Source of the DNA: Chitinophaga vietnamensis
GTDB taxonomy: Bacteria; Bacteroidota; Bacteroidia; Chitinophagales; Chitinophagaceae
DNA length: 64,000 nucleotides
Direction of reading: 5' to 3'
Assembly: GCF_902167635.1 (NCBI RefSeq)
Contig: NZ_CABHMS010000002.1
Span: 310,001-374,000 of the forward strand
Shown here: in pieces, positions 8,045-16,100 of the stretch
Position numbering within the stretch: position 1 is the first letter of the stretch
Layout of the letters: every line of letters begins with the position of its first letter
Translations under genes and position numbers: made by a program
Notes under the pieces: model-generated
Database searches by the model: none
Seen by the model: the letters and a program-made list of their open reading frames with translations, nothing else
What the model was told of the DNA's origin: nothing

Positions 8045-8070
8045 AGGGTTGTCATAAAGAAGTACTTTTG
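8045..8070 (+). promoter_or_regulatory. Promoter with AGGGTTGTCA motif, SRPBCC gene
   Basis: AGGGTTGTCA (8045-8054) is followed by TACTTTTG (8063-8070), an exact TAnnTTTG match, 15 bases before the start codon. The same ten-base word occurs in the DinB promoter at 1934-1943. Confidence 0.5.
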
Positions 8071-8085
8071 AAAAAACGATCTGTT

Positions 8086-8532
8086 ATGGCAAATATCTTA
8101 CATCGAATAGGGATCAAGACTGCATCGATCAACGACGTATACCGCGCACTGACCACCAGGGATGGCCTTGCCGGCTGGTGGACCAGCAACACCAAAGGAG
8201 AAGGCGACCAGATAGATAACATCATTGAGTTCCGGTTTGGCGCCGGAGGATTTGATATGAAAGTGAAGAAGCTCGATGCACCACGCCTGGTAGAATGGGA
8301 AGTAACAGATGGACCCGACGAATGGGTGGGCACCGCCATCAATTTTGAATTGAAACAGGATGGCGATTATGTTATTGTGCTATTCCAGCACCAGGGCTGG
8401 AAGGAGCCGGTAGAGTTCATGTATCATTGCAGCACCAAATGGGCGATCTTCCTGATGAGCCTGAAATCATTGGTAGAAACAGGAAAAGGCAATCCTGATC
8501 CGATTGATATCAAGATCGATAACTGGAATTAA
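8086..8532 (+). CDS. SRPBCC (AHSA1-like) family protein
   Basis: A 148-residue protein of the START/Bet v1-like SRPBCC fold. The start at 8086 is selected because the conserved start MANILHRIGI directly precedes the first strand and lies 15 bases after the -7 element. Recognisable features are VYRALTTRDGLAGWWTS, FRFGAGGFDMKVKKLD, LVEWEVTDGPDEW and the C-terminal helix WAIFLMSLKSLVETGKG. These proteins bind hydrophobic ligands or act in stress responses; the ligand here is unknown. It stands alone between a promoter and a strong terminator. Confidence 0.87.
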   Translation: MANILHRIGIKTASINDVYRALTTRDGLAGWWTSNTKGEGDQIDNIIEFRFGAGGFDMKVKKLDAPRLVEWEVTDGPDEWVGTAINFELKQDGDYVIVLFQHQGWKEPVEFMYHCSTKWAIFLMSLKSLVETGKGNPDPIDIKIDNWN

Positions 8533-8574
8533 AGGCGTGATACCACACGCGCTATTAATAAAGAAAATTGAAAG

Positions 8575-8604
8575 GCGGATGATGCAGATCATCCGCTTTT
8601 TTTT
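8575..8604 (+). terminator. Intrinsic terminator after SRPBCC gene
   Basis: GCGGATGAT (8575-8583) and ATCATCCGC (8588-8596) form a 9-bp stem with a GCAG loop, followed by eight T (8597-8604). Confidence 0.9.
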
Positions 8605-8639
8605 CCGGCGTAAGTACGTATCATAGGGTGGCTAAAAAC

Positions 8640-8990
8640 TCAGTTCACCTGCGTATTGCCAGGAAAATACCGGCTGGCCTGTTTATTTTTTTCTTCTCTC
8701 CACTTCACAAACATGATGTGTTGTACAAATTCCAGGAATTGGTAATCATCTATCAGTGTATTCAATGACATCCCTTCCGGGCGGGCAACACGTGTGCTGC
8801 GGGCCTGTTCAAGGAAAGTGAGTTTCTCCTGTAAGGCATTGGTAAGTGATCTGACCAGTTCGGGGAATGCGGTAAATGCCTCCTGCATAATGCGCTGACC
8901 CTCGGGCGTTTGTTTCAACTCCTGGATCCGCTGATGCGTTAAAGGAGGCAGGGTCACACCGTTGGGCTGAAAATTTTGGTCTTTAGTCAT
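8640..8990 (-). CDS. Hypothetical helical protein
   Basis: A 116-residue soluble protein, probably almost wholly alpha-helical (HQRIQELKQTPEGQRIMQEAF; LVRSLTNALQEKLTFLEQ). There is no signal peptide or membrane segment, and I do not recognise a family. It diverges from the ECF sigma gene and shares with it a 140-base intergenic region holding a GTTACAAAA dyad, so it may be co-regulated with or dependent on that sigma factor. Confidence 0.65.
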   Translation of the reverse strand: MTKDQNFQPNGVTLPPLTHQRIQELKQTPEGQRIMQEAFTAFPELVRSLTNALQEKLTFLEQARSTRVARPEGMSLNTLIDDYQFLEFVQHIMFVKWREEKNKQASRYFPGNTQVN

Positions 8991-9067
8991 TTTTTTAGAT
9001 AGTTCGGGTTAATAGTCAGGCCTTTATAAGGCCTCTTTATTGGATTAGAGAACAGATTTCAAAAAAG

Positions 9068-9095
9068 GTTACAAAATGTTGGCATTTTTTGTAAC
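9068..9095. promoter_or_regulatory. Dyad between hypothetical gene and ECF sigma gene
   Basis: GTTACAAAA (9068-9076) and TTTTGTAAC (9087-9095) are exact reverse complements separated by 10 bases. The dyad sits 35 bases upstream of the sigma gene start and 78 upstream of the divergent gene. Candidate operator, or two opposed GTAAC-type ECF -35 elements allowing autoregulation; both are inference. Confidence 0.5.
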
Positions 9096-9129
9096 TTATT
9101 TTCAGCTTAACCATCTAATACCTGAATGA

Positions 9130-9783
9130 ATGACTATTACTCAGCCTATTGACACGCTTACCGACAATGAAATTATCGCCAGGGTACTGGCAGGAGAGAA
9201 ACGGTTGTACGAGCCACTGATGCGCCGCCACAACGCCAGCCTGTTCAGGCTTGGGATGACATTCCTGAACAACGACATGGACGTGGAAGACGCGATGCAA
9301 GTCACCTACATCAATGCCTATCAGCACCTGAGCCAATTCCGGCAGGAAGCCGCCTTTGGCACCTGGCTCAAAAGAATCCTGATCAATGAGTGCCATCAGC
9401 AACTCAAAAGACGGAAGAAAGCAGCCAGTGAAGATATTTCAGCGGCGGAGCATCGTCAGGATATTCCGAAAACTGAAGAAACGCCTGTGGACACCGTTAT
9501 TAACAAGGAGTTGGGTAAAGTGCTGGAACAAGCCCTGTTGAATATTCCAGAGAAGTACCGCGCCGTTTTTGTGCTGCGGGAGATGGAACAGCTCAGCGTG
9601 GCAGATACCAGCAAGGTGCTCGATATCTCCAGGGTGAATGTGAAAGTCCGCCAGATACGGGCCAAAATGATGCTGCGGGAACATATCAGCAACTTCTACA
9701 AGAACGATGTGGTATTCCCGTTCCACCTTATCCGGTGCGACAGGATCGTCAACAATGTGCTCCGCGAACTGGGTATTCAATAA
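9130..9783 (+). CDS. ECF-type RNA polymerase sigma factor
   Basis: A 217-residue sigma-70-family protein. Region 2 is visible as LYEPLMRRHNASLFRLGMTFL with DVEDAMQVTYINAYQHLSQFR (the D-x-E-D-x-x-Q helix that contacts core and -10), and TWLKRILINECHQQLKRRKK. Region 4 is ALLNIPEKYRAVFVLREMEQLSVADTSKVLDIS with a VKVRQIRAK helix. The C-terminus extends about 40 residues beyond the usual ECF end (FPFHLIRCDRIVNNVLREL), a feature of some Bacteroidota ECF groups that may serve as a built-in regulatory tail. No membrane anti-sigma gene is adjacent. Confidence 0.92.
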   Translation: MTITQPIDTLTDNEIIARVLAGEKRLYEPLMRRHNASLFRLGMTFLNNDMDVEDAMQVTYINAYQHLSQFRQEAAFGTWLKRILINECHQQLKRRKKAASEDISAAEHRQDIPKTEETPVDTVINKELGKVLEQALLNIPEKYRAVFVLREMEQLSVADTSKVLDISRVNVKVRQIRAKMMLREHISNFYKNDVVFPFHLIRCDRIVNNVLRELGIQ

Positions 9784-9796
9784 TATATTTAAGAGA

Positions 9797-9823
9797 GAAG
9801 ACCGGCCACCAGTGCCGGTCTTC
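9797..9823. terminator. Bidirectional hairpin terminator
   Basis: GAAGACCGG (9797-9805) pairs with CCGGTCTTC (9815-9823) across a nine-base loop, between the convergent sigma and HD-domain genes. The stem is GC-rich with no long T-run on either side. Confidence 0.65.
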
Positions 9824-9829
9824 CTGTTA

Positions 9830-10480
9830 TTATTCCTTCCAGGGAGAATGGAGGATGCAATCACAGAAGTTCTTCCGCTGGAATCCCGGGATCATATAAG
9901 CGCAAACATCGGCCTTGATATTGCCGAAAGTGGTGTCTGTCTTGTGTTCAAAGCCACCAAAGAAAGTGGGGATGATCCGCTTCTTGAAATCTGTTCTTGG
10001 AAACGCATGGAGGATCTCATCGCGATGTGCTTCACTTAAATGTTCATAACCTTCTCCCATCACATCCAGGCCTACGCCGGAATACATCAGCGCTACTTCT
10101 GCTTCTTTATGTTCGGCAATGCCAATCGTGGTATGCAGGGCGATGGTATCCCAAACCAATTGCAGCGCTTCTTTTGGTAAGCCATGGCTTTTGAGGAAAT
10201 CGCGCGCCGCGTTGGCGCCATCTACTTCAAAGCGGAGATCAGGGCTGCTGTAGTGCGGTACCAGGCCCAGGTCGTGGAAAACGGCGCTGACATATAGCAG
10301 CTCGGCGTCGTACTTGATCTTAAACCGTTTGCCGTTCAACGAAGAGAAAAGAAACACCCGCAGCGAGTGGTTGTAAATAAATTCAGTGCCATGTTCCAAC
10401 AATAGTTCCGTAGCTTCCTGTGCTATCTTGCTCTCGGGAATGGCGATTCCCGCCACTGTTTTTAACCTGTTTACTGACAT
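9830..10480 (-). CDS. HD-domain phosphohydrolase-like protein
   Basis: A 216-residue protein. The HD metal site is visible: NHSLRVFLFSS (first His, residue 38), then LLYVSAVFHDLGL (the His-Asp doublet near residue 69) and a later DTIALHTTIGIAEHKEAEVALM region supplying further ligands. The pattern is closest to the cyanamide-hydratase-like/HDIG subgroup of small HD hydrolases. The substrate cannot be predicted. It is transcribed toward the ECF sigma gene and separated from it by a hairpin. A short intergenic gap separates it from the AraC gene on the same strand. Confidence 0.85.
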   Translation of the reverse strand: MSVNRLKTVAGIAIPESKIAQEATELLLEHGTEFIYNHSLRVFLFSSLNGKRFKIKYDAELLYVSAVFHDLGLVPHYSSPDLRFEVDGANAARDFLKSHGLPKEALQLVWDTIALHTTIGIAEHKEAEVALMYSGVGLDVMGEGYEHLSEAHRDEILHAFPRTDFKKRIIPTFFGGFEHKTDTTFGNIKADVCAYMIPGFQRKNFCDCILHSPWKE

Positions 10481-10546
10481 AAAATAAATTTTTATGCAGC
10501 AAAACTAAGCTGGTGGCGCTGTTGGGGGAATGTCAGAAAGTGTGGT

Positions 10547-11404
10547 TCATCTGCCAATATTTACGAAGATATGGCGATAGTCTGCCGGTGAAGCATGGGT
10601 AATCTTCTTGAAAAAATGACTGAATTGTTCCGGCGTTGCAAAGGCAAGATCGTAGGCGATCTGTTTGATGGGTTTCGTGGAAAATTGAAGCGAGCGTTTG
10701 GCTTCAGCGATCAGGTAGGTGTTGATGATCTCTTTTGCGCCATAGCCGCTTTTCTGTTTGCAAACATCGGAAAGCTTGCGGGTAGAAACAGCGAGCATTT
10801 TGGCGAAGTCTGATACTTCGCGGGTATCGCGGAAACGGGTACTTATCAGTTCAAGGAATTGCTGGTACAGCCGGTTATCGAAATCATTCAGCTCACAGCC
10901 GGATGCAGCAAGGATGTTGGCCAATTTGATCATAATGATTTTCAGAAAAGCGGCCATGGCATCGAGTTGGTTGGGATAGTCCGCGTTGGCATATTCCTGC
11001 AACAGCAGTTCGCAAACCGGGAGGAGGCTGGCAGCATCATTTTCAAGCAAGGGAAGCCTTTGGTGCAAGGCCGTATGATTGAAGAGTGCAGCCTTGCAGT
11101 TGGATGCGCTGGTGGGTGTCTTCTCCCAAAAACAATCGCCAAATATGATCTCAAATCCGTTCAAGCGGGTATCTGCTGTAAATGCAAATACTTGTCCTTT
11201 GGCCACCAGGAATACTTCCCGGCCATTGACGGGATGATCTTCCTGATCTATTTGTATAGTCCCTTTTGCTTCAGAGAGAATAAATATCCGGTGGTAGGCA
11301 ACGCTTACCAGTGCGGTGGTTCCCATGCTGGTATTGGATAGCCTCGACACCTGGAATGAATCTTTTATCTCCCTGTCAACAATCAGCTGGCGTTGCATAT
11401 GCAT
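10547..11404 (-). CDS. AraC-family transcriptional regulator
   Basis: A 285-residue protein. The N-terminal half is a cupin-like sensor (FILSEAKGTIQIDQEDHPVNGREVFLV). The C-terminal 100 residues hold the two AraC helix-turn-helix motifs: DFAKMLAVSTRKLSDVCKQ, then IAYDLAFATPEQFSHFFKK and the ending THASPADYRH. Two in-frame ATGs lie six bases apart (11404, 11398). Its target is unknown; the HD hydrolase gene just downstream on the same strand is a candidate. Its upstream region is filled by the octamer-repeat hairpin. Confidence 0.92.
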   Translation of the reverse strand: MHMQRQLIVDREIKDSFQVSRLSNTSMGTTALVSVAYHRIFILSEAKGTIQIDQEDHPVNGREVFLVAKGQVFAFTADTRLNGFEIIFGDCFWEKTPTSASNCKAALFNHTALHQRLPLLENDAASLLPVCELLLQEYANADYPNQLDAMAAFLKIIMIKLANILAASGCELNDFDNRLYQQFLELISTRFRDTREVSDFAKMLAVSTRKLSDVCKQKSGYGAKEIINTYLIAEAKRSLQFSTKPIKQIAYDLAFATPEQFSHFFKKITHASPADYRHIFVNIGR

Positions 11405-11450
11405 GCCTAAATATAAAAATAAAATAGTAGTAAATTGGCTCCCATGCTAA

Positions 11451-11586
11451 GGATTTACGAATTTGAGGATTTACGAATTTACGAATTTGAGGATTTACGG
11501 ATTTATCAATCAATAAATCCGTAAATCCGTAAATCCTCAAATTCGTAAATTCGTAAATTCGTAAATTCGTAAATCCATAAATTCTC
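11451..11586. repeat. Octamer-repeat hairpin, 17 units of 8 bp
   Basis: The interval divides without remainder into seventeen 8-base words. Seven of the type GGATTTAC/GAATTTGA/GAATTTAC are followed by a CAATCAAT loop and nine of the type AAATCCGT/AAATTCGT/AAATCCTC. The two halves are reverse complements unit by unit if one unit is bulged out, so the RNA could fold into a long hairpin. It ends four bases from the stop codon of the secreted protein gene (11590). Confidence 0.9.
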
Positions 11587-11589
11587 ACA

Positions 11590-11952
11590 TCAATTCACCA
11601 CTTCATCAGCTACGATCCTGAAATCAACGGGGATGTCGCCATTGGGTAATGCGCCTACTAAAACAGTACAGCCGAGGTAGGATTCACCTCCTGAAGGAAC
11701 TGTTACGATGATTGTTTCCACGTAAGGCTGGGGATAATCCGGGTTTTGCTCAGTACGTTCAACGGTCACTTTGTGGGTGTGGGTGTCCTGGTTCTCTACA
11801 TAGGCGCTCAATGCATTCCAGCATTGGCCGGGTTTCTTCTGGATGAAGGCGCTGATAGCCGCTTTCTTCGCGGGTTGTTTACCAGTTGCCTGCACCTGGA
11901 ATGTGCCTGAAAACACCAGGCCTGTAGCGAACAAAACAATGAACTTTCTCAT
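11590..11952 (-). CDS. Small secreted protein of unknown function
   Basis: A 120-residue protein using the start at 11952 (MRKFIVLFATGLVFSG...QVQA), which gives a clean signal peptide; an ATG six bases upstream is an alternative. The mature part is short and basic at its start (GKQPAKKAA), then predicted beta-rich (YVETIIVTVPSGGESYLGCTVLVG). It contains two cysteines, in QCWNAL and LGCTVLV, that could form a disulfide after export. I recognise no family. It is followed by the octamer-repeat hairpin. Confidence 0.7.
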   Translation of the reverse strand: MRKFIVLFATGLVFSGTFQVQATGKQPAKKAAISAFIQKKPGQCWNALSAYVENQDTHTHKVTVERTEQNPDYPQPYVETIIVTVPSGGESYLGCTVLVGALPNGDIPVDFRIVADEVVN

Positions 11953-12133
11953 GGTCATTTAATTTTTCTGTTAACAAAAATTGAGGTTGTTTACACGAAG
12001 CTAGGGGAGCAATGTGACTAAACTGTTAACTGAGCTTTTGAAGGGAATAAAATTTTTGAAATCTCGTGCACTTAGCGCCAAATTATTGACACAGCGCCTG
12101 TGACAGAACCAACTACAGTATTGCATTACGACC

Positions 12134-13144
12134 TTAAAGCACCGACACCTCCACCACCGATAACCTGCTATTCAGCTGCGCGAGTATGCGGCTATCTTTG
12201 AATATCTTCTTTGCCTGGTAATACAGCAGAATATCTTTCTCTACAAACAGGATTTCATTTAACTCAAGTTCCTGTTGCAGGTGCTGCTGTTCCTGGTCTG
12301 CATCTGGCTTGGTGTCCATTTGCCGGTAGGCCGCCACGGTGATCTCTTTTGAGATCTTGTCCTTGATTTTCTCCTGTTCTTCTTCCGACAGCTTCGCAAT
12401 GATCTTTTTTGATTGCGCGATCAGCGGAAGGAAATCTTTGACGGCTGCGGGCTGTTCTGTTTCCAGGTCATAGGTGACATTCACTGTTTTGTTTTGTAAG
12501 ATATTGATCTTGCCTTTGAGCATGCTGCCTTCCAGGTGCGGGGCGGAAATAAAATCGTCCGGCAGGGCAACGGGCTGCGCCGCCGCCACGGGGGCGGATG
12601 GCGTGAAATGGAACAGTTCCTCCAACTGTTTTTTATGGGCTTCGTTGTTGGAGACAAAATAGAGGATCTCTTCATTGTTATCTACCAGCACAAAACTCTT
12701 GTAGCTGTCGTTGATCCATACTTTGAACGGATAATCCACATCTTTACAGAACAGTTCAAAATGTTCCCTTAAAATGGGGTATACGTCAAACCCTTTGTGG
12801 CGGAGGCTATGCGCGGATTGCGCAAAGAGGTATTGCGACAGCTCCGTTAATAAAATGATAGACGATGTGGCAAAGTATAATACCGGTTTGTTCTTTTTGA
12901 TAAAATACAAAGGAGGATCTTCTTTATGGAAGTCCGCTTTTTTTATGAGGAACTGCTGTTGTTCTTTTTTATAGAAAGATAGATAGATACCGTCTTTGTC
13001 TGTCCTTGTGTGAACGAATGATGGCAGGGATGCCAATACTGCAATGCTTTTCGGCGCTTCCGCAGGCTGTGCAGGGGAAAGGGACTGATCAAATATCTGC
13101 AACAGTTTCGTCAGTTTGTCTGTATATTCTTTGTACGGTATCAT
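12134..13144 (-). CDS. Candidate immunity protein for the Rhs toxin
   Basis: A 336-residue protein whose ATG lies one base after the Rhs stop (TGATATG), so it is translated coupled to the toxin. No signal peptide, which suits neutralising a toxin acting in the cytoplasm. The C-terminal part (about 205-336: MLKGKINILQNKTVNVTYDLE, KIKDKISKEITVAAYRQMD, LELNEILFVEKDILLYY) resembles the DUF2262 fold as I remember it; the N-terminal 200 residues look like a separate alpha/beta domain I do not recognise. Position, length and absence of export make an immunity role likely, but a chaperone/adaptor role is possible. Confidence 0.6.
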   Translation of the reverse strand: MIPYKEYTDKLTKLLQIFDQSLSPAQPAEAPKSIAVLASLPSFVHTRTDKDGIYLSFYKKEQQQFLIKKADFHKEDPPLYFIKKNKPVLYFATSSIILLTELSQYLFAQSAHSLRHKGFDVYPILREHFELFCKDVDYPFKVWINDSYKSFVLVDNNEEILYFVSNNEAHKKQLEELFHFTPSAPVAAAQPVALPDDFISAPHLEGSMLKGKINILQNKTVNVTYDLETEQPAAVKDFLPLIAQSKKIIAKLSEEEQEKIKDKISKEITVAAYRQMDTKPDADQEQQHLQQELELNEILFVEKDILLYYQAKKIFKDSRILAQLNSRLSVVEVSVL

Positions 13145-13145
13145 A

Positions 13146-16100
13146 TCAATTACATTTTATCTTGGTCCTTCTGCCTGTTTCCATGTTGTATTTGTATTTC
13201 GCTTTCACCTTGCCTCTCAGGCTTTCTGTCTGGATGAGGTGCTTGTCGCTGATCCTTTCCCAATGATAGGTTCTGCGGGTAGAGGTAGCGTAGTAGCTGG
13301 CGGTAACTTTATTGGCCATCACGAATTTCCTGATGGCGGGCTGACAGCCAGGCCGGCAAGGATTCAGGCGGCCCCGCATCTGCAGGTGATCGCCGGGTTT
13401 TACGATATCGTTTGCATCCGAGAGGAACTTGCGTTCGGTGTGCGTAAGCAGCGCTTGTTGCTGGTTCGGCGCGCCTTGCCCGGTAAACATGCCTCCACTC
13501 GTATAGTTCTTGCTATGGATCGTATCCGTGCCCCGGATGATCTGGCCGCTTAGCCCGTGTGGCGCAAGCCCCAATATATCTACCCAGGCATTGGGATCGT
13601 GCACATAAGCATAGAAGGCCAATCCGCCGCCAAGGCCTATCGGGTCCTGGCTGATGTAGATGCCTTCCTGCGGACTGTAATACCTGAAACGGTTGTAGTA
13701 CAAACCGGTTTCAATGTCCTCATATTGCCCCTGGTAGCGGAACGGCACAAAATCTTTCGGGCCTTCCAAATTACGGACATTCCCATAAATATCCAATTCA
13801 CAGGCCCATACACGTTCGCCATTTTCATCGTAGGCTTCGCAGGGCGTGCCGAGATGATCGGTGATCACCGAGTAGGCGTGCCCGTTATATATCTTCGCTG
13901 CCAGTATGGAGCTGTCGCCCTCAAACACCCAGGTGGTAAGGGTTTCACGGGGTACTGGTTCGGGATGGCTTTGCTGTATCTCGCCATTTTCATCGATGGT
14001 GATATGCGGCCGGTCTTTTTCCGGGTAGCTCCATTCGTGCAAGGGGGTATCGCCATTCCAGAGGTAGCGGGTAACCTGTCCGTTGAAAGTCTTTTCTATC
14101 CTGCGTCCGATGGCATCATAGCGGAACTGCACTATCTTCTGGTCGGGACGGCGCACCTGTTTCAGCAGGCCGTTGCCATACCATTCATATTCATAAGTGA
14201 CCGGAGAAGTAGAGGTGCTTACAATTTTCCGGATAAGATTTCCCTCCTCGTCATAGACGAACCTTGCGGAATCGCTTTCCTGTAAACGCCCGCCGGCGGC
14301 GTATTTGCGGTCGTTGCGGAGCTTGGTGCGATAGAGGTTGCCGGCCTTGTCGGGCAAGCGGTAATCGTAGTCGCCGTTTTCGTATTGCGCCCAGGCGAGA
14401 TTGCTGAAGGCGTCGTAGCCGAACTGGCGCGTGCCGCGGTGGAGCTGATCGATCACCTGTTTGAGCTGCTGGTTGGCATCCCAGCGGTAATGGCGGCTTC
14501 GTTTGATGTTACTGCCACTGCTCACGGTATGTGTAGCCGGCGTGCCGCTTTCAGCGCTGCCGGCAGCATAGGTCCAGGCGCTTCTGATGCCGCCGGGCAG
14601 GGTACGCGCTATTTCCAGGCCGAGCAGGTTGTGTTGTATCTCTGCACGCCAGGGCTGCGCGCGGCCGGTGCCGGCGGTGATGGTGCTGAGGTCGCCTGTC
14701 AGGCTCCATTGGTGTTGGGTGTCTGCACCCAGACTGCTTTTCAGTGATATGCGTTCGCCATCGCTGTTATAAGTGCTGCTGATGGCGTAGTCGTCCTGTA
14801 TTTCGTGGAGAAGGCGGCCCATGTTGTCGCGCTCCATCCGGATGCTGCCATGCTGGTTGCTGGCTTCTATCAGGAGGTCGGCGCCATTGTACGTATAGGC
14901 GTCCCAGGTACCATCGCTGTGTTCTATGCGGGTAACGAGATGGCTGGCATTGTATTCAAAGGAAGTCCATTTGCCGCCGGGGCGGTGCACTTTGAGCACA
15001 TTGCCGTTGCTGTCCAGCTCAAAGTGACGGGTGATGCCATCGAAGCCGGTTTCGGAAATGATATCGCCGTTGGCGTTGCGGGTAAAGCGATAACTTTCAC
15101 CATGTTCATTCACCACGCCGGTGAGCTGCTCATCGCGGTTGTAGAGGAAATGCACTTTCACGCCGTTCTCTTCGCGGTACTGCATGCTGCCCAGCGGCGT
15201 ATAGCCGAAGCGTACCTGGTAATGTTTATCGGTAACAGCGGTGATATCGTCGTAAGCATCGTATTGTAAAGTGACCTGGTTGCCATCGGGCAGGCTGATT
15301 CCGATGACGCGGCCCAGCGCATCAACCCGGAAGTATTGCTGCTCGCCGGCAGGGTTACGCAGTTGGAGGCAATTGCCCCAGGCGTCGTACTGCCAGCTGG
15401 ATTCGCTGCCATCGGGCAATTGCATGCTGCTGATGTTGCCGTCTTCATCATAATGAAAAAGGGTGAGATGTTCTCTCTCATCTTCTATCTTGCTCAACAG
15501 GTTTTTATCATTATACCGGAAGATGGTGATATGGCCGGCGCTATCGGTGAGCGTGTGCAACAGGCCATTGTCGTAATACGTGTAGGTGCGGCTGTTGCCG
15601 TCTGCTTCGGCACGACTGATCAATTGTCCTTTATCGTTGAAGCCGGAGACGCTCTCCGAGCCATCAGCAGCGGTGATGGTGGTGCAATTGCCCATTTCGT
15701 CATACGTATAGCCGGTAACGTTACCTTCCGCATCGATCTCCCGGTATACTTCCATCTCATCAGTATATTGGTAGAAGATGGAATTGCCCATCGGCTCTTT
15801 GATCTGCGTTACCACAAAATCGGGTGTATAATAATAGGTGGTGGTATGGCCTTGCGCGTTGGTGATGCGGTTGAAGCCTTCCCTGGGATGGTATTCCAGG
15901 AAGCCCTCCAGCAGGCCGTTGTCGCCGGTGGTATGGATACAGCGCCCTTGTTTATCGTAGTTCCAGTAGAAGCTGTTGCCGTTGCGGTCTGTTTTCTTTA
16001 ACATGAGGTGATCACGGTAATGGATATACGTTGTTTTACCCAATGCGTCGGTGATGCCGCTAAGGTCGCCATCTTCATTATAAGTATAGCTTACCATCAG

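Noticed and set aside
11376-11588. Open frame coding for a Tyr/Asn/Leu-rich repetitive peptide
   Set aside because: It is produced by the 8-bp repeat hairpin. It has no start signal or coding character, and it overlaps the AraC start.
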